Shown: positions 43,087 to 52,013 of the stretch, piece after piece
Numbering within the stretch: the stretch's first letter is position 1
How the letters are laid out: each line of letters starts with the position of its first letter
Assembly: GCA_040224245.1 (NCBI GenBank)
Contig: JBEGIR010000087.1
Coordinates: 28,546 to 92,545, forward strand
Source: Puniceicoccaceae bacterium
GTDB lineage: Bacteria; Verrucomicrobiota; Verrucomicrobiia; Opitutales; JAFGAQ01
Direction of reading: 5' to 3'
Length of the DNA stretch: 64,000 nucleotides
Made by a program: the position numbers and the translations under genes
Notes under the pieces: generated by a model
Database searches by the model: none
The model's input: only the letters and a program-made list of their open reading frames with translations
What the model was told of the DNA's origin: nothing

Positions 43087-43860
43087 TCAGATCTCGATTT
43101 CGAGCACAACCGGGCAGTGGTCCGATCCCATGACGGATTGCAGGATGCTGGCATCGCGCAATTGTGGCGCAAGTTTTTGGGAAGCGAGCCAGTAGTCAAT
43201 GCGCCACCCGATGTTGCGCGCCCGTGCGTTCATGCGAAAACTCCACCACGAATAGGCGTCGCGTTCGTCCGGATGAAAGTGTCGGAAGGTGTCGATGTAA
43301 CCAGCGTCCAACAGACGCGTAAATCCCGCGCGTTCCTCGTCAGTAAATCCCGCATTGCGCCGATTGCTGTCGGGGCGGGCGATGTCGATTTCTTCGTGCG
43401 CCACGTTAAAATCGCCGCAGGATAGCACCGGCTTACTGGCTTCCAGATGCTGCAGGTGTTCGCGGAAGGCAGGGTCCCATTCCTGTTCGCGATAAGGCAG
43501 GCGCAACAGGCCGTCCTTGCTGTTGGGAGTGTAGACGTTGACCACGTGAAAGCCTTCGAACTCCACATTCAGCACCCGTCCTTCCGTGTTGTAGATGGGG
43601 TCCTGCATGCCTCTGGAAAACGAGAGAGGTGCGATTTTGCTGCAGACCGCAGTGCCCGAATAGCCCTTCTTTTCTGCGGAATACGAGATCACATGCGGAA
43701 AGGGAAGTTCCAGCTTGTCCATGACAGTGGGATCAGCCTTGATCTCCTGCAGGCACAGGATGTCGGGATCTTCAGCGGAAACAAAGTCCATGAAGCCCTT
43801 GTTGATGCAGGCACGAATGCCGTTGACGTTCCAGGAGATGAGTTTGATGCGTTGAGCCAT
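43087..43860 (-). CDS. xthA: Exodeoxyribonuclease III
   Basis: A 257-residue AP endonuclease/3'-5' exonuclease of base-excision repair. It begins with ISWNVNGIRACI, has the metal-binding Glu39 in CLQEIKAD and YTPNSKDGLLRLPYR. GDFNVAHEEIDIARP follows, and the C-terminal GSDHCPVVLEI carries the catalytic Asp-His. The length is standard for the XthA/ExoA family. The ATG is preceded by a leader almost without G. proC lies 42 bp upstream in the same direction. Confidence 0.95.
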   Translation of the reverse strand: MAQRIKLISWNVNGIRACINKGFMDFVSAEDPDILCLQEIKADPTVMDKLELPFPHVISYSAEKKGYSGTAVCSKIAPLSFSRGMQDPIYNTEGRVLNVEFEGFHVVNVYTPNSKDGLLRLPYREQEWDPAFREHLQHLEASKPVLSCGDFNVAHEEIDIARPDSNRRNAGFTDEERAGFTRLLDAGYIDTFRHFHPDERDAYSWWSFRMNARARNIGWRIDYWLASQKLAPQLRDASILQSVMGSDHCPVVLEIEI

Positions 43861-43902
43861 GAGTGTAGTGGGATGGATGGATTGAGAGACGAAGGGCAGA
43901 GG

Positions 43903-44721
43903 TCAATCGAGTTGACCCAGTTCAACAGATCGGTCGTGCGCGGCCTGCACAGCCCGAGCGACAATCGCGGCGAAACCGTCGGATTGAAATTGTTCGATAG
44001 CGGCCTGAGTGGTGCCACCGGGCGATGTGACTTGTCGGCGCAGTTCTGCGGGATCGAGGCCGCTCTCATCCAGGAGTTTCGTTGAACCGATTACCGTTTG
44101 CCGGGCCAGCATCATCGCAACATTGTCGGCAAAACCCTGCTGTTTGGCAGCCTCAAACAAGGCTTCCACGAATAAAAAGAGATAGGCGGGACCGCTACCG
44201 CTCACGGCGGTGATCGCGTCCAGCTCCTGTTCTTTCACTTCAATGAAAACCCCCATCGAGCTGAGCAGGGATTCCACGGTGGACCGATCAGCCTCATTGA
44301 GAAGCCCACGAGCAGCGAATGCGCTGACTCCGGCTCCAACGCTTCCCGGAGTATTGGGCATCACTCGAACATGATTGCGGCAAGCAGGCATTTTGCACAT
44401 CAGCTTTTGCAGTGGAGTGCCAGCCAGAATCGAGACCAGCAACGTTTGCTTCGAAGCTTCCACAACTACGGGCGAGAGTGTGGACAGTTGCTGGGGTTTA
44501 CAGGCGAGCACCATGGTGTCAGTCTGGAAGGGTGTGCTGGCATCCAAATCGATAAGACCGATGCCAGTGTCGGCAACCAGAGACTCAGCGGTTCCGTCGT
44601 TGGCCGAACAGCAGGCGAGTTCATCCGGGCGAAGCCGTTTGGAACGAAGCAGGGAACGAATCATGGCAGAGGCCATGCGACCCGCGCCGATGAAAGTGAT
44701 GCGAAAGGATGGTTCCGACAT
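43903..44721 (-). CDS. proC: Pyrroline-5-carboxylate reductase
   Basis: A 272-residue NAD(P)H-dependent enzyme, the last step of proline synthesis. The Rossmann motif FIGAGRMASAM is at the N-terminus. VRVMPNTPGSVGAG and AVSGSGPAYLFLFVEAL, then RRQVTSPGGTTQAA near the C-terminus, are diagnostic of ProC. The ATG at 44721 starts 8 residues before the Rossmann strand. The longer frame to 44772 is not supported by the family. Confidence 0.95.
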   Translation of the reverse strand: MSEPSFRITFIGAGRMASAMIRSLLRSKRLRPDELACCSANDGTAESLVADTGIGLIDLDASTPFQTDTMVLACKPQQLSTLSPVVVEASKQTLLVSILAGTPLQKLMCKMPACRNHVRVMPNTPGSVGAGVSAFAARGLLNEADRSTVESLLSSMGVFIEVKEQELDAITAVSGSGPAYLFLFVEALFEAAKQQGFADNVAMMLARQTVIGSTKLLDESGLDPAELRRQVTSPGGTTQAAIEQFQSDGFAAIVARAVQAAHDRSVELGQLD

Positions 44722-44826
44722 GGGTGGCGATTCAAACCACAGCCCCCGCTCTTGGCAAATCTGAAAGCACACCCGTGAGGGCTGTGGGGAAAACGAGCGG
44801 TGATGGCGGAGTCCGCCGGACTCTGC

Positions 44827-45942
44827 TCAGATGCGCACCTTGATGCGGGCGCAGACCCCACCGGTTTTGCGTTCTTCGACGGATAACTCACAGTTCACGT
44901 TGCGCAGGGCATGCCGTGCCACCGTCAATCCCATTCCCCGACCTACGGAAGTTTTGGTCGTGATGAAAGGTTCGAAAAAATTATCCTTCACTTCCTCGTC
45001 GATGCCATTGCCCTGATCGAGGATTTCAATGAGGAAATGCGAACCGGGCTTCAGCTCGCTCTCTCCTTCGGGGTAGCGAACCTTGATCGTGATGGGGCGT
45101 TCCATCGCGTTCTTGTCGTAGCTTTCCCATGCATTGATCAGCAGCTTGCCTACCGCTCCCTCAAAAATTTCGCTGTTGGTTTCGAGAACAAAATCCTTTG
45201 GCAGTTCACTCTCCACCCGGACCTCCGAGTCGACCGAATACTCGTCCCGGTAGCGCTGGATGGTATTGTCGAAGAGGTCCATGAGGTTGATGGGGGTCAG
45301 GTGGGTGTCTTCCTGAGCAGCCATGGAACTGAGTTGGCTGACGATGGTCACCATGCGCGAGATGGCACTCTCCATCGAGTTGATGCTTCGCTCCACGAGT
45401 TCGGGTTTGTTCTTCCCGATTTTCATCAGATCCATGTAGCCCACGACAACACCCAGCAGGTTGTTCAGGTTGTGGGCAATGCCCTGAGTGATCGCACCCA
45501 CGGTTGACGTGCGCCGCATTTCGGCGAGGCGGTTGGAAAGATCCAGATTCTGACGGTGCATTTCCTGCACCCTCAGTTGAGTCTGGATGCGGGCCATGGT
45601 TTCGTCGAGTTCGAGCGGCTTGGTGATGTAGTCGACCGCACCTGTGTCGAGTCCCTGAAGTACGTCTTCCTTTGCCGATTTTGCGGTGATGAAGATGATG
45701 GGAATGTCGGAGGTTTCCGGATTTGCCTTGAGCTTGCTGCAGGTTTCGATGCCGTCCATTTCGGGCATCATGATGTCGAGCAGGATGATATCCGGTTTGT
45801 TCAAATCCACCATGCGCAGGCATTCATGCCCATTGGATGCGACCAGCACCTCCATGCCCGCCTTTTCGATCTTGCGCTGCACGATCTTGATGTTGATGGG
45901 CTGGTCGTCGACGATCAGGATTTTGGGCTTTGATTTGCTCAT
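44827..45942 (-). CDS. Soluble hybrid regulator: receiver domain + histidine kinase
   Basis: A 371-residue protein. An N-terminal receiver domain (about 7-122) has VDDQPINIKI, phosphoacceptor Asp56 in IILLDIMMPEMDG and Lys in YITKPLEL. A short coiled coil follows, then a HisKA-like helix with GIAHNLNNLLGVVVGYMDL and an HATPase domain (LLINAWESYDKN, DQGNGI, SVGRGMGLTVARHAL). It has no membrane helix, so it receives its input through phosphorylation of the receiver domain or a partner protein. The kinase phosphorylation partner is not encoded nearby. Confidence 0.9.
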   Translation of the reverse strand: MSKSKPKILIVDDQPINIKIVQRKIEKAGMEVLVASNGHECLRMVDLNKPDIILLDIMMPEMDGIETCSKLKANPETSDIPIIFITAKSAKEDVLQGLDTGAVDYITKPLELDETMARIQTQLRVQEMHRQNLDLSNRLAEMRRTSTVGAITQGIAHNLNNLLGVVVGYMDLMKIGKNKPELVERSINSMESAISRMVTIVSQLSSMAAQEDTHLTPINLMDLFDNTIQRYRDEYSVDSEVRVESELPKDFVLETNSEIFEGAVGKLLINAWESYDKNAMERPITIKVRYPEGESELKPGSHFLIEILDQGNGIDEEVKDNFFEPFITTKTSVGRGMGLTVARHALRNVNCELSVEERKTGGVCARIKVRI

Positions 45943-45972
45943 GTTGACTGGGGGTGGATGTGGGACGAATCC

Positions 45973-46656
45973 CTATTCCATGGATCGGGAAAGGGAAGTG
46001 GTGGGTGGCAGTGCGGTTTCGTAGGTCACCAGGGTTTTGCTGATGCGGTCGTGCCCAGCCATGCGCAGGCGATTTGTGAATACCATGACGAGATTGACAA
46101 TGAACAGGAGCGGCATGATGACGCTCAACGTTTTCAGACAGTTTCGCAGGATTATCGTTTTTGCATCCGGTCGGCTTAAAGTTTTTAAATCTATTAACGA
46201 CAATTTAAAAATTTTTTTACCTAAAGTGGTACCTGCGAGCAATAATTCACTGAGTGCGAAGTAGAGCCAGGTGATCACCGCAGCGAGAAATGCTGTGTCG
46301 TTGGATGCAGACTCGTGCTGGTACTGAAACTCCAAGTACTCCTGCATCTGCTCAACGAATCCGGGGGGAGATTCCCGTTCCTGCTGCTCCTGTAGAAATT
46401 CCCGTGATGCTTCGAGGAAGCCGGGGTGAAAGAGCGGGTAGAGCAGTTGGGTGGACAACATGACCGTAGCAGCGAGGATGAGAATGTAGTCCATGCAAAA
46501 CGCGACCATTCGCACCCCAAAGCGCGCAGGATAGAGCGGGGTGACCGTTGCATCGGCCCCCCACATGGATTCCACGGGGTCCGGGTGTTTTGGATCAGAT
46601 GGTGTGCTGGATGACATGCGTGAGCGAGACGGTAGGTTTGTCACGGGACTGAGCAT
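45973..46656 (-). CDS. RDD-family membrane protein
   Basis: A 227-residue protein. It has a proline/serine-rich N-terminus, then the RDD signature as ARFGVRMVAFCMDYILIL, a loop rich in Glu/Gln, and two further hydrophobic segments. GTTLGKKIFKLSLID lies between them, and the protein ends with a basic/polar tail. RDD proteins are small membrane proteins with proposed ion or solute exchange roles. The function is not settled. The start at 46656 overlaps the folD stop (TGATG), which supports coupled translation. The ATG at 46617 is an alternative. Confidence 0.82.
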   Translation of the reverse strand: MLSPVTNLPSRSRMSSSTPSDPKHPDPVESMWGADATVTPLYPARFGVRMVAFCMDYILILAATVMLSTQLLYPLFHPGFLEASREFLQEQQERESPPGFVEQMQEYLEFQYQHESASNDTAFLAAVITWLYFALSELLLAGTTLGKKIFKLSLIDLKTLSRPDAKTIILRNCLKTLSVIMPLLFIVNLVMVFTNRLRMAGHDRISKTLVTYETALPPTTSLSRSME

Positions 46657-47549
46657 CAGCTCGACGGGTGCTTTGACAGGTATGCCTTGAGCGTATTCTG
46701 CATCAGCGTGGCCACGGTCATCGGTCCAACCCCCCCCGGTACCGGGGTGATTTTTCCGGCAATCGGAGCAACGGCCTCAAAATCCACATCACCGACGATG
46801 CGGTAACCCTTGGGTTCGGTTGCATCGTCGACCCGGTTGATGCCCACATCAATGACAGTTGCGCCAGGTTTTACCATCGACGCTGTGACGACTCCGGGAC
46901 GACCCACTGCCGCGATGAGAATATCGGCGGTGCGGGTAATGGATTCGAGTCCCTCCGAACGGGAATGACAGATCGTGACCGTTGCATTGCCCTGAGGGTG
47001 CTTTCGGGAGAGCAGTAAGGCCATGGGTTTGCCGACGATGAGGCTTCGACCCAATACGACGGCGTGCTTTCCCTGTGTGTCTATCTGGTGCCGTTTGAGC
47101 AGCTCGATGATGCCCAGTGGTGTGCAGGGCACGAAGCAGTTCGGATCTTCCTGTACCAGCAGTCCACTGTTGATGACATTGAACCCGTCGACATCCTTGC
47201 CGGGATGGATGGTGTTGAAAATCGCTGCTTCTGAGATGTGAGCGGGTAGCGGTGCCTGAACCAGAATGCCATCCACACCGGGGTCGCTGTTGTGATGTTC
47301 GACACGCGCCGTCAGCTCCGCTTCGGAGATGGTTTCCGGGTGCACCTCAATCTCGCTGTCGATCCCGATGGATTGCGCGGTCTTCTTTTTCTTCGAAACG
47401 TAAAAGCGCGAGGCGGGATCTTCGCCGACCCGAATGAAAACGACCTTGGGTGCACGACCGCTCAAAGCACCGACCTGTGCCTTCAGTTCCTGATAAATGA
47501 CCTCGGCGGTTGCATTGCCGTCGATGAGTTTGCTCGAAGAAATCTCCAT
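46656..47549 (-). CDS. folD: Bifunctional methylenetetrahydrofolate dehydrogenase/methenyltetrahydrofolate cyclohydrolase
   Basis: A 297-residue enzyme of one-carbon metabolism. It has the substrate-site motif SRFYVSKKKKTAQSIGI with the catalytic Lys. GILVQAPLPAHI and the NADP-binding VVLGRSLIVGKPMALLL follow, and PVPGGVGPMTVATLM is at the C-terminus. All are FolD signatures. The ATG at 47549 gives the family's usual N-terminus. It lies 19 bp after the SH3-like protein gene and overlaps the RDD gene. Confidence 0.95.
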   Translation of the reverse strand: MEISSSKLIDGNATAEVIYQELKAQVGALSGRAPKVVFIRVGEDPASRFYVSKKKKTAQSIGIDSEIEVHPETISEAELTARVEHHNSDPGVDGILVQAPLPAHISEAAIFNTIHPGKDVDGFNVINSGLLVQEDPNCFVPCTPLGIIELLKRHQIDTQGKHAVVLGRSLIVGKPMALLLSRKHPQGNATVTICHSRSEGLESITRTADILIAAVGRPGVVTASMVKPGATVIDVGINRVDDATEPKGYRIVGDVDFEAVAPIAGKITPVPGGVGPMTVATLMQNTLKAYLSKHPSS

Positions 47550-47568
47550 GAAAAAAGTGTGCAGTGAA

Positions 47569-48582
47569 CTAGGGCGTCGGAGCAATCCAAATGCTGCGTG
47601 CGTCGATGAACAGGGTAAAATCGTCACCGACTTCATCCAGTGTGCCGCGGATGTTGATCCATTCGTTCACAAATTCCCGATAGGAATCCCGTCTGAGCTG
47701 ATCGATGCGCACATACACAATTCGCTGTCCCGAACGCGTTTCCAGTTGATACTGAAATTGGCGAGACATGGCGTCATCTTCCGGAACGATGCGCAAATAC
47801 CCCTCAAATTCCTGAAAGAGCGCAGCGGGCGGGGGTGCGAGATTTGCAAGATCCTGAGCGGGTATACGGGGTTGTTCCTCCAACAGGGGGTCGATGGGTT
47901 CCGGTTCCGGTTCGAAGGACTCTGCGCGTTCGGGGATGAGGTCGAGTCGGGTATCCCTGGCTGCCGGTTCTGCTGGGGTTTTTTCAGCATCCGATGCCGG
48001 GGGCAGGGATTCCTCTACGGCAATGGCATCATCCGGCATACTCTCTTCGGACGGTGCTTCCCCATCCTCGTGTTGTGGAAGAGAGGGTGGTGAAGGTGGT
48101 TCCAGAGAGGATGCAGGTTCCGGTGTGGTTGCAACGGGTGCAGTTTGCGGCAGCTGAAAATAGACGGGGATCTCCTTGTTAAAGGAAACCCTGCCAACCG
48201 ACAGGCGCGATCGCACATTTACAAGATCCCCTCGCTGATAGCGTGTCAGCACCCAGCTGCGGTAGGTGGGATTGGTGCGGATGAGGGTTCCCTCCTTGAG
48301 CTGGTTGCGGCTCAAAACCTCGCGCTTGTTGACATAACCGATGAATTCTCCCTCGTAGGTGGACCAGTACCAGGTGTCTCCGAGACTCGCATCCAATACG
48401 CGCGGGAAGTCAGGTGAGGCACCGGGATCGATCTCCATGTAGGTGATGATGTCCGAATCCTTATCCGGAAAGACATGGGCCGGGACGCGCACGCTCTTCG
48501 CTGTCGCAACGGACGCATTCACGAGCAATAGCGCAACCACACAAAAGCGGGACAGGATGATTGTTCGCGTCAGCAGAGCCAT
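47569..48582 (-). CDS. Exported SH3-like protein with proline/glutamate-rich linker
   Basis: About 337 residues with a signal peptide (about 1-28). An SH3-like domain (about 30-150) contains DTWYWSTYEGEFIGYV, then a long low-complexity linker rich in Pro, Glu, Ser and Ala (about 155-255). A conserved C-terminal domain (about 260-337) contains GYLRIVPEDDAM and ends in FIDARSIWIAP. I do not know the function, but the architecture suggests a cell-envelope binding protein. The frame can be extended only by a TTG, so the ATG at 48582 is used. Confidence 0.7.
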   Translation of the reverse strand: MALLTRTIILSRFCVVALLLVNASVATAKSVRVPAHVFPDKDSDIITYMEIDPGASPDFPRVLDASLGDTWYWSTYEGEFIGYVNKREVLSRNQLKEGTLIRTNPTYRSWVLTRYQRGDLVNVRSRLSVGRVSFNKEIPVYFQLPQTAPVATTPEPASSLEPPSPPSLPQHEDGEAPSEESMPDDAIAVEESLPPASDAEKTPAEPAARDTRLDLIPERAESFEPEPEPIDPLLEEQPRIPAQDLANLAPPPAALFQEFEGYLRIVPEDDAMSRQFQYQLETRSGQRIVYVRIDQLRRDSYREFVNEWINIRGTLDEVGDDFTLFIDARSIWIAPTP

Positions 48583-48625
48583 GGTTGTCAAGGTTTGGGT
48601 CGGTTAGGCTGGCACCTTAGGGATT

Positions 48626-49354
48626 TCATCCGCGTGTCGCAAGCAGGGATTGAATCTCCTTTTCGTTGAGAACCCGATGCCCCCCGGGGGCGAGTCCCTT
48701 CAGCGCAAAGCGTCCGATGCTCACGCGCTGTAGTTTTTTCACATCCCGGCGGGAGTGTTTGAACAAACGCCGAATTTCCCGCTTTTTTCCGTGGCAAAGC
48801 ACGACCTCAAGCGAACTGTAGGGTGGTTTGTCACGACGGGGAGGGATGATTTTCTCAAATTTCAGCAGTTCCCCCTCCACCCGCTGTCCCTGCAGAAACC
48901 AGGGAAACTCTTCAGGACTCAGTGGTGGTTTGAAACTCACAAGATAATGTTTCTCTATCGCGCGGGACGGGTGGGTCAGTTGCTGGGCAAACGCTCCATC
49001 GTTGGTGATGATGACCAGCCCCGATGAATCCTTGTCCAGACGACCGGCGACAAAGAGTTTCAACCGCTGCAGTTGGCGCGGCAACAGTTCAAAGACCAGT
49101 TTGTCTGCAAAGTCGTCCTGGTTGGAACACACATAGCCGCGAGGCTTGTTGACGGCGATCACGTATCGCGGGGGGTGCAAATTGGAGATGCTCTTGCCGT
49201 TGACCACAATATCGTGCTCCTGCGGATCGACGCGCTGTCCGATGTGGGCAACCTGTCCATCGACCTTGACGCGTCCTTCCTCGATCCATTTTTCCGCTTC
49301 CCGCCGGGAACAAAGTCCCTTGTTGGCGATGATTTTCTGAAGACGTTCTTCCAT
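48626..49354 (-). CDS. RluB/RsuA-family 23S/16S rRNA pseudouridine synthase
   Basis: A 242-residue RNA-modifying enzyme. The N-terminal S4 RNA-binding domain includes RLQKIIANKGLCSRREAEKW. The catalytic domain carries AGRLDKDSSGLVIITNDG, whose Asp is the catalytic residue of the RsuA/RluB/E/F group, and GKKREIRRLF near the end. The length and S4 domain favour an RluB-type enzyme, but the target uridine is not certain. The ATG at 49354 precedes the S4 domain directly. It is divergent from fabG. Confidence 0.92.
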   Translation of the reverse strand: MEERLQKIIANKGLCSRREAEKWIEEGRVKVDGQVAHIGQRVDPQEHDIVVNGKSISNLHPPRYVIAVNKPRGYVCSNQDDFADKLVFELLPRQLQRLKLFVAGRLDKDSSGLVIITNDGAFAQQLTHPSRAIEKHYLVSFKPPLSPEEFPWFLQGQRVEGELLKFEKIIPPRRDKPPYSSLEVVLCHGKKREIRRLFKHSRRDVKKLQRVSIGRFALKGLAPGGHRVLNEKEIQSLLATRG

Positions 49355-49488
49355 AGTGACTGCGTTGCGTGACTGACAATAGTGTTTACTTGCGAGGCGT
49401 TTCCTGTTTGCAATTTGAAAGGGTCCTCTGATCGTTCCTTGCGATTCAGGAAGCCTTTTTGTTACCAGAACAAACGATTGAATACCAA

Positions 49489-50235
49489 ATGAGCAGCGAT
49501 CAAAAGACAAAAACAGCGGTTGTGACAGGTGCGAGCCGTGGAATTGGGAAAGCCATTGCCCTTGAGTTGGCTGCATCCGGACATCGGGTGTGTTGTGTGA
49601 GCCGCAGTGTCGCGAGCAGTCAGCCGGTTGTGGATGCGATCATCGCTGCTGGTGGGCAGGCCAAGGCCTACGCGGTGGATGTCTCCAGTGCTGACGAAGT
49701 GAAGGCGGCGTGTGAAGCCATGCTCAAGGAATGGGGACTCGTGGATGTGTTGGTCAACAATGCGGGCATCACGCGGGACGGTCTCATGATTCGCATGTCC
49801 GACGATGACTGGAATCAGGTCATCCAGACCAACCTCACCAGTTGCTTCACCTGGACGCGCGAACTCATCCGTCCGATGGCAAGGGCGCGCTGGGGTCGGG
49901 TCATCAACATTGCTTCCGTGATCGGACTCATCGGCAATGCGGGGCAGGCCAACTATGCGGCAGCCAAAGCTGGCATCATCGGCATGACCAAGAGCGTCGC
50001 CAAGGAGTTTGCCGCACGCAACATCACCGCGAATGTGGTGGCTCCGGGCTTCATCCAGACCGACATGACCGACGTGCTCGGCGACGAGGTAAAGGAGCAG
50101 ATTCTCAAGCAGATTCCGATGAAGCGCATGGGGACTCCAGAAGACATTTCCAAGGTCGTTGGCTTCCTTGCATCGAGCCATTCTGATTACGTTACAGGGC
50201 AGGTTTTTACCGTTGACGGCGGTATGGTAATGTGA
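49489..50235 (+). CDS. fabG: 3-oxoacyl-[acyl-carrier-protein] reductase
   Basis: A 248-residue short-chain dehydrogenase for the first reduction step of fatty-acid elongation. NADPH-binding [14 protein letters not shown] and the [14 protein letters not shown] motif are present. The catalytic set is Ser143, Tyr156 (NYAAAK) and Lys160, and the [14 protein letters not shown] loop follows. All are typical of FabG. The next gene is acpP, 34 bp downstream, then fabF, so it belongs to a fatty-acid operon. A TTG 30 nt upstream is rejected as the start. Confidence 0.95.
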   Translation: MSSDQKTKTAVVTGASRGIGKAIALELAASGHRVCCVSRSVASSQPVVDAIIAAGGQAKAYAVDVSSADEVKAACEAMLKEWGLVDVLVNNAGITRDGLMIRMSDDDWNQVIQTNLTSCFTWTRELIRPMARARWGRVINIASVIGLIGNAGQANYAAAKAGIIGMTKSVAKEFAARNITANVVAPGFIQTDMTDVLGDEVKEQILKQIPMKRMGTPEDISKVVGFLASSHSDYVTGQVFTVDGGMVM

Positions 50236-50269
50236 TCTTAAAGTTGAGCTTCAATCAAACCGAGTCATT

Positions 50270-50527
50270 ATGAGCGATAAATCTATTGAAGAAAGAGTTA
50301 GCGAAATCATCGTCAACCAGCTGAACGTCAATGAAGATCAGATCAAGCCCGAAGCTTCCTTCATCGACGATCTGGGTGCGGATTCCCTCGACACTGTTGA
50401 GTTGATCATGGCCTTTGAAGAAGAATTCAAGGATGAGTTGAACGATGAGATCCCCGAGTCCGATGCGGAAAAGCTTCAGACGGTGGGTGATGTAATCGCC
50501 TATATCAAGGAGAAAGCAGGGGCCTGA
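50270..50527 (+). CDS. acpP: Acyl carrier protein
   Basis: An 85-residue acidic protein with the phosphopantetheine attachment site Ser39 in the [15 protein letters not shown] motif. It carries growing acyl chains between the fatty-acid synthase enzymes. It sits between fabG and fabF in a common arrangement. Length and composition are standard. Confidence 0.96.
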   Translation: MSDKSIEERVSEIIVNQLNVNEDQIKPEASFIDDLGADSLDTVELIMAFEEEFKDELNDEIPESDAEKLQTVGDVIAYIKEKAGA

Positions 50528-50637
50528 GTCCTTGCGTTGAACCGTTCTGAGGTGACCTCGGTTACCCACCCAATTTCAGCTAGAATTTGATGCCTTCGGT
50601 GCCGGAAATTTCCGTGCCGGAGGCAAAATCGTATTTC

Positions 50638-51891
50638 ATGACAGCGACCCAAAGCAAAGAACGCATTTTTGTGACCGGAATGGGTGTCGTCACTGCACTT
50701 GGTGAAGACATTGAAACGTTCTGGAGCAATCTGACCGCCGGTAAGAGTGGACTCGCACCGGTGTCCCATTTTGACACGGAAGGGTTTCCCACAAAGGTCG
50801 CCGGTGAGGTCAGGGACTTTGACGTCACCCGTTACATGGATCCGAAGGAGGCCAAGCGCAATGACCGCTACACGCATTTCGGACTGGCAGCCGCCAAACT
50901 GGCAGTGCAGGACAGCGGCATCGATTTTTCCAGCGTGGATACGGATCGGGTGGGTGTGCTCGTCGGCTCCGGCATCGGCGGCATGGAAACCATTGAGCAA
51001 CAGGCTCGCAATTTGATTGAAAAGGGACCGCGGCGGGTATCCGCTTTCATGATTCCCGCACTGATTTCGAACATCGCTTCGGGAGTGATTGCGATCGAAT
51101 ACGGACTCAAGGGACCCAACTTTGGCGTTGTCAGTGCGTGCTCGACGGGGTCTCACGCCATCGGTGAGGCGGCTCGCATCCTGCGCTCGGGGGATGCGGA
51201 CATCATGATCGCCGGAGGCAGTGAATCCTCGATCACCGCTCTCGCGTTTGCGGGCTTCTGCTCCATGAAGGCGATGAGTACGAGCTACAATGACACTCCC
51301 CAGACGGCCAGCCGTCCCTTTGACCTCAACCGTGATGGATTTGTCATGGGTGAAGGTGCAGGTGTCCTGATGCTTGAGACAGAATCCAGCGCGCGTAAGC
51401 GCGGAGCAAAAATTTACGCGGAGGTCGTGGGGTATGGAGCTTCCAATGATGCCTACCACATCACGGCTCCGACTCCCGATGGTTATGGACTTTCCCTTGC
51501 CATCCGCAATTGCCTGAAAACTGCGGGAGTGGATCCCGATGTCGTCGGCTACATCAACGCTCACGGCACTTCAACCAAGTACAACGACTCAACTGAAACT
51601 GGCTGCATCAAGACGGTTTTTGGAGAGCGCGCTTACCAGATTCCGGTTAGTTCGACCAAATCGATGACGGGGCACTTGTTGGGTGCTGCGGGTTCGGTTG
51701 AGGCCATTGCCTGCATTCAGGCACTGCGCACAGGCATTATTCCTCCGACCATCAACTACGAAACTCCTGATCCCGAGTGCGATCTGGACTACGTGCCCAA
51801 TCAGGCTAGAGAGGCCAGCATTGAGTACGCACTTTCCAACAATCTGGGATTTGGCGGACACAATACCTCGCTTCTGTTCAAGAAGGTTTGA
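50638..51891 (+). CDS. fabF: Beta-ketoacyl-ACP synthase II
   Basis: A 417-residue condensing enzyme. The active site is Cys168 (VSACSTGSHAIG), His309 (INAHGTSTKYND) and His346 (KSMTGHLLGAAG), and the C-terminal NNLGFGGHN loop is present. A GGAGG at 50619-50623 lies 14 nt before the ATG, a rare Shine-Dalgarno for this window although longer-spaced than usual. A TTG-initiated extension to 50587 is rejected. It ends the fabG-acpP-fabF cluster. Confidence 0.95.
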   Translation: MTATQSKERIFVTGMGVVTALGEDIETFWSNLTAGKSGLAPVSHFDTEGFPTKVAGEVRDFDVTRYMDPKEAKRNDRYTHFGLAAAKLAVQDSGIDFSSVDTDRVGVLVGSGIGGMETIEQQARNLIEKGPRRVSAFMIPALISNIASGVIAIEYGLKGPNFGVVSACSTGSHAIGEAARILRSGDADIMIAGGSESSITALAFAGFCSMKAMSTSYNDTPQTASRPFDLNRDGFVMGEGAGVLMLETESSARKRGAKIYAEVVGYGASNDAYHITAPTPDGYGLSLAIRNCLKTAGVDPDVVGYINAHGTSTKYNDSTETGCIKTVFGERAYQIPVSSTKSMTGHLLGAAGSVEAIACIQALRTGIIPPTINYETPDPECDLDYVPNQAREASIEYALSNNLGFGGHNTSLLFKKV

Positions 51892-51913
51892 GGCCTTCGA
51901 TCCCCTATTGATC

Positions 51914-51943
51914 GCTGAGGTGTGAGACAATTTTCACCTCAGC
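51914..51943. terminator. Hairpin between convergent fabF and GH43 genes
   Basis: GCTGAGGTG and CACCTCAGC form a perfect 9-bp stem around a 12-nt loop, 22 nt after the fabF stop. There is no clear T-tract, but TTTT lies in the loop. It probably ends fabF transcription and may serve the converging gene as well. Confidence 0.45.
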
Positions 51944-52013
51944 GCAAACATGCCCTTTCGATCCAATAGCGCTGCATCAACAGCCTGTCTTGGATGTTGA
52001 CGCAGCTGAAACA

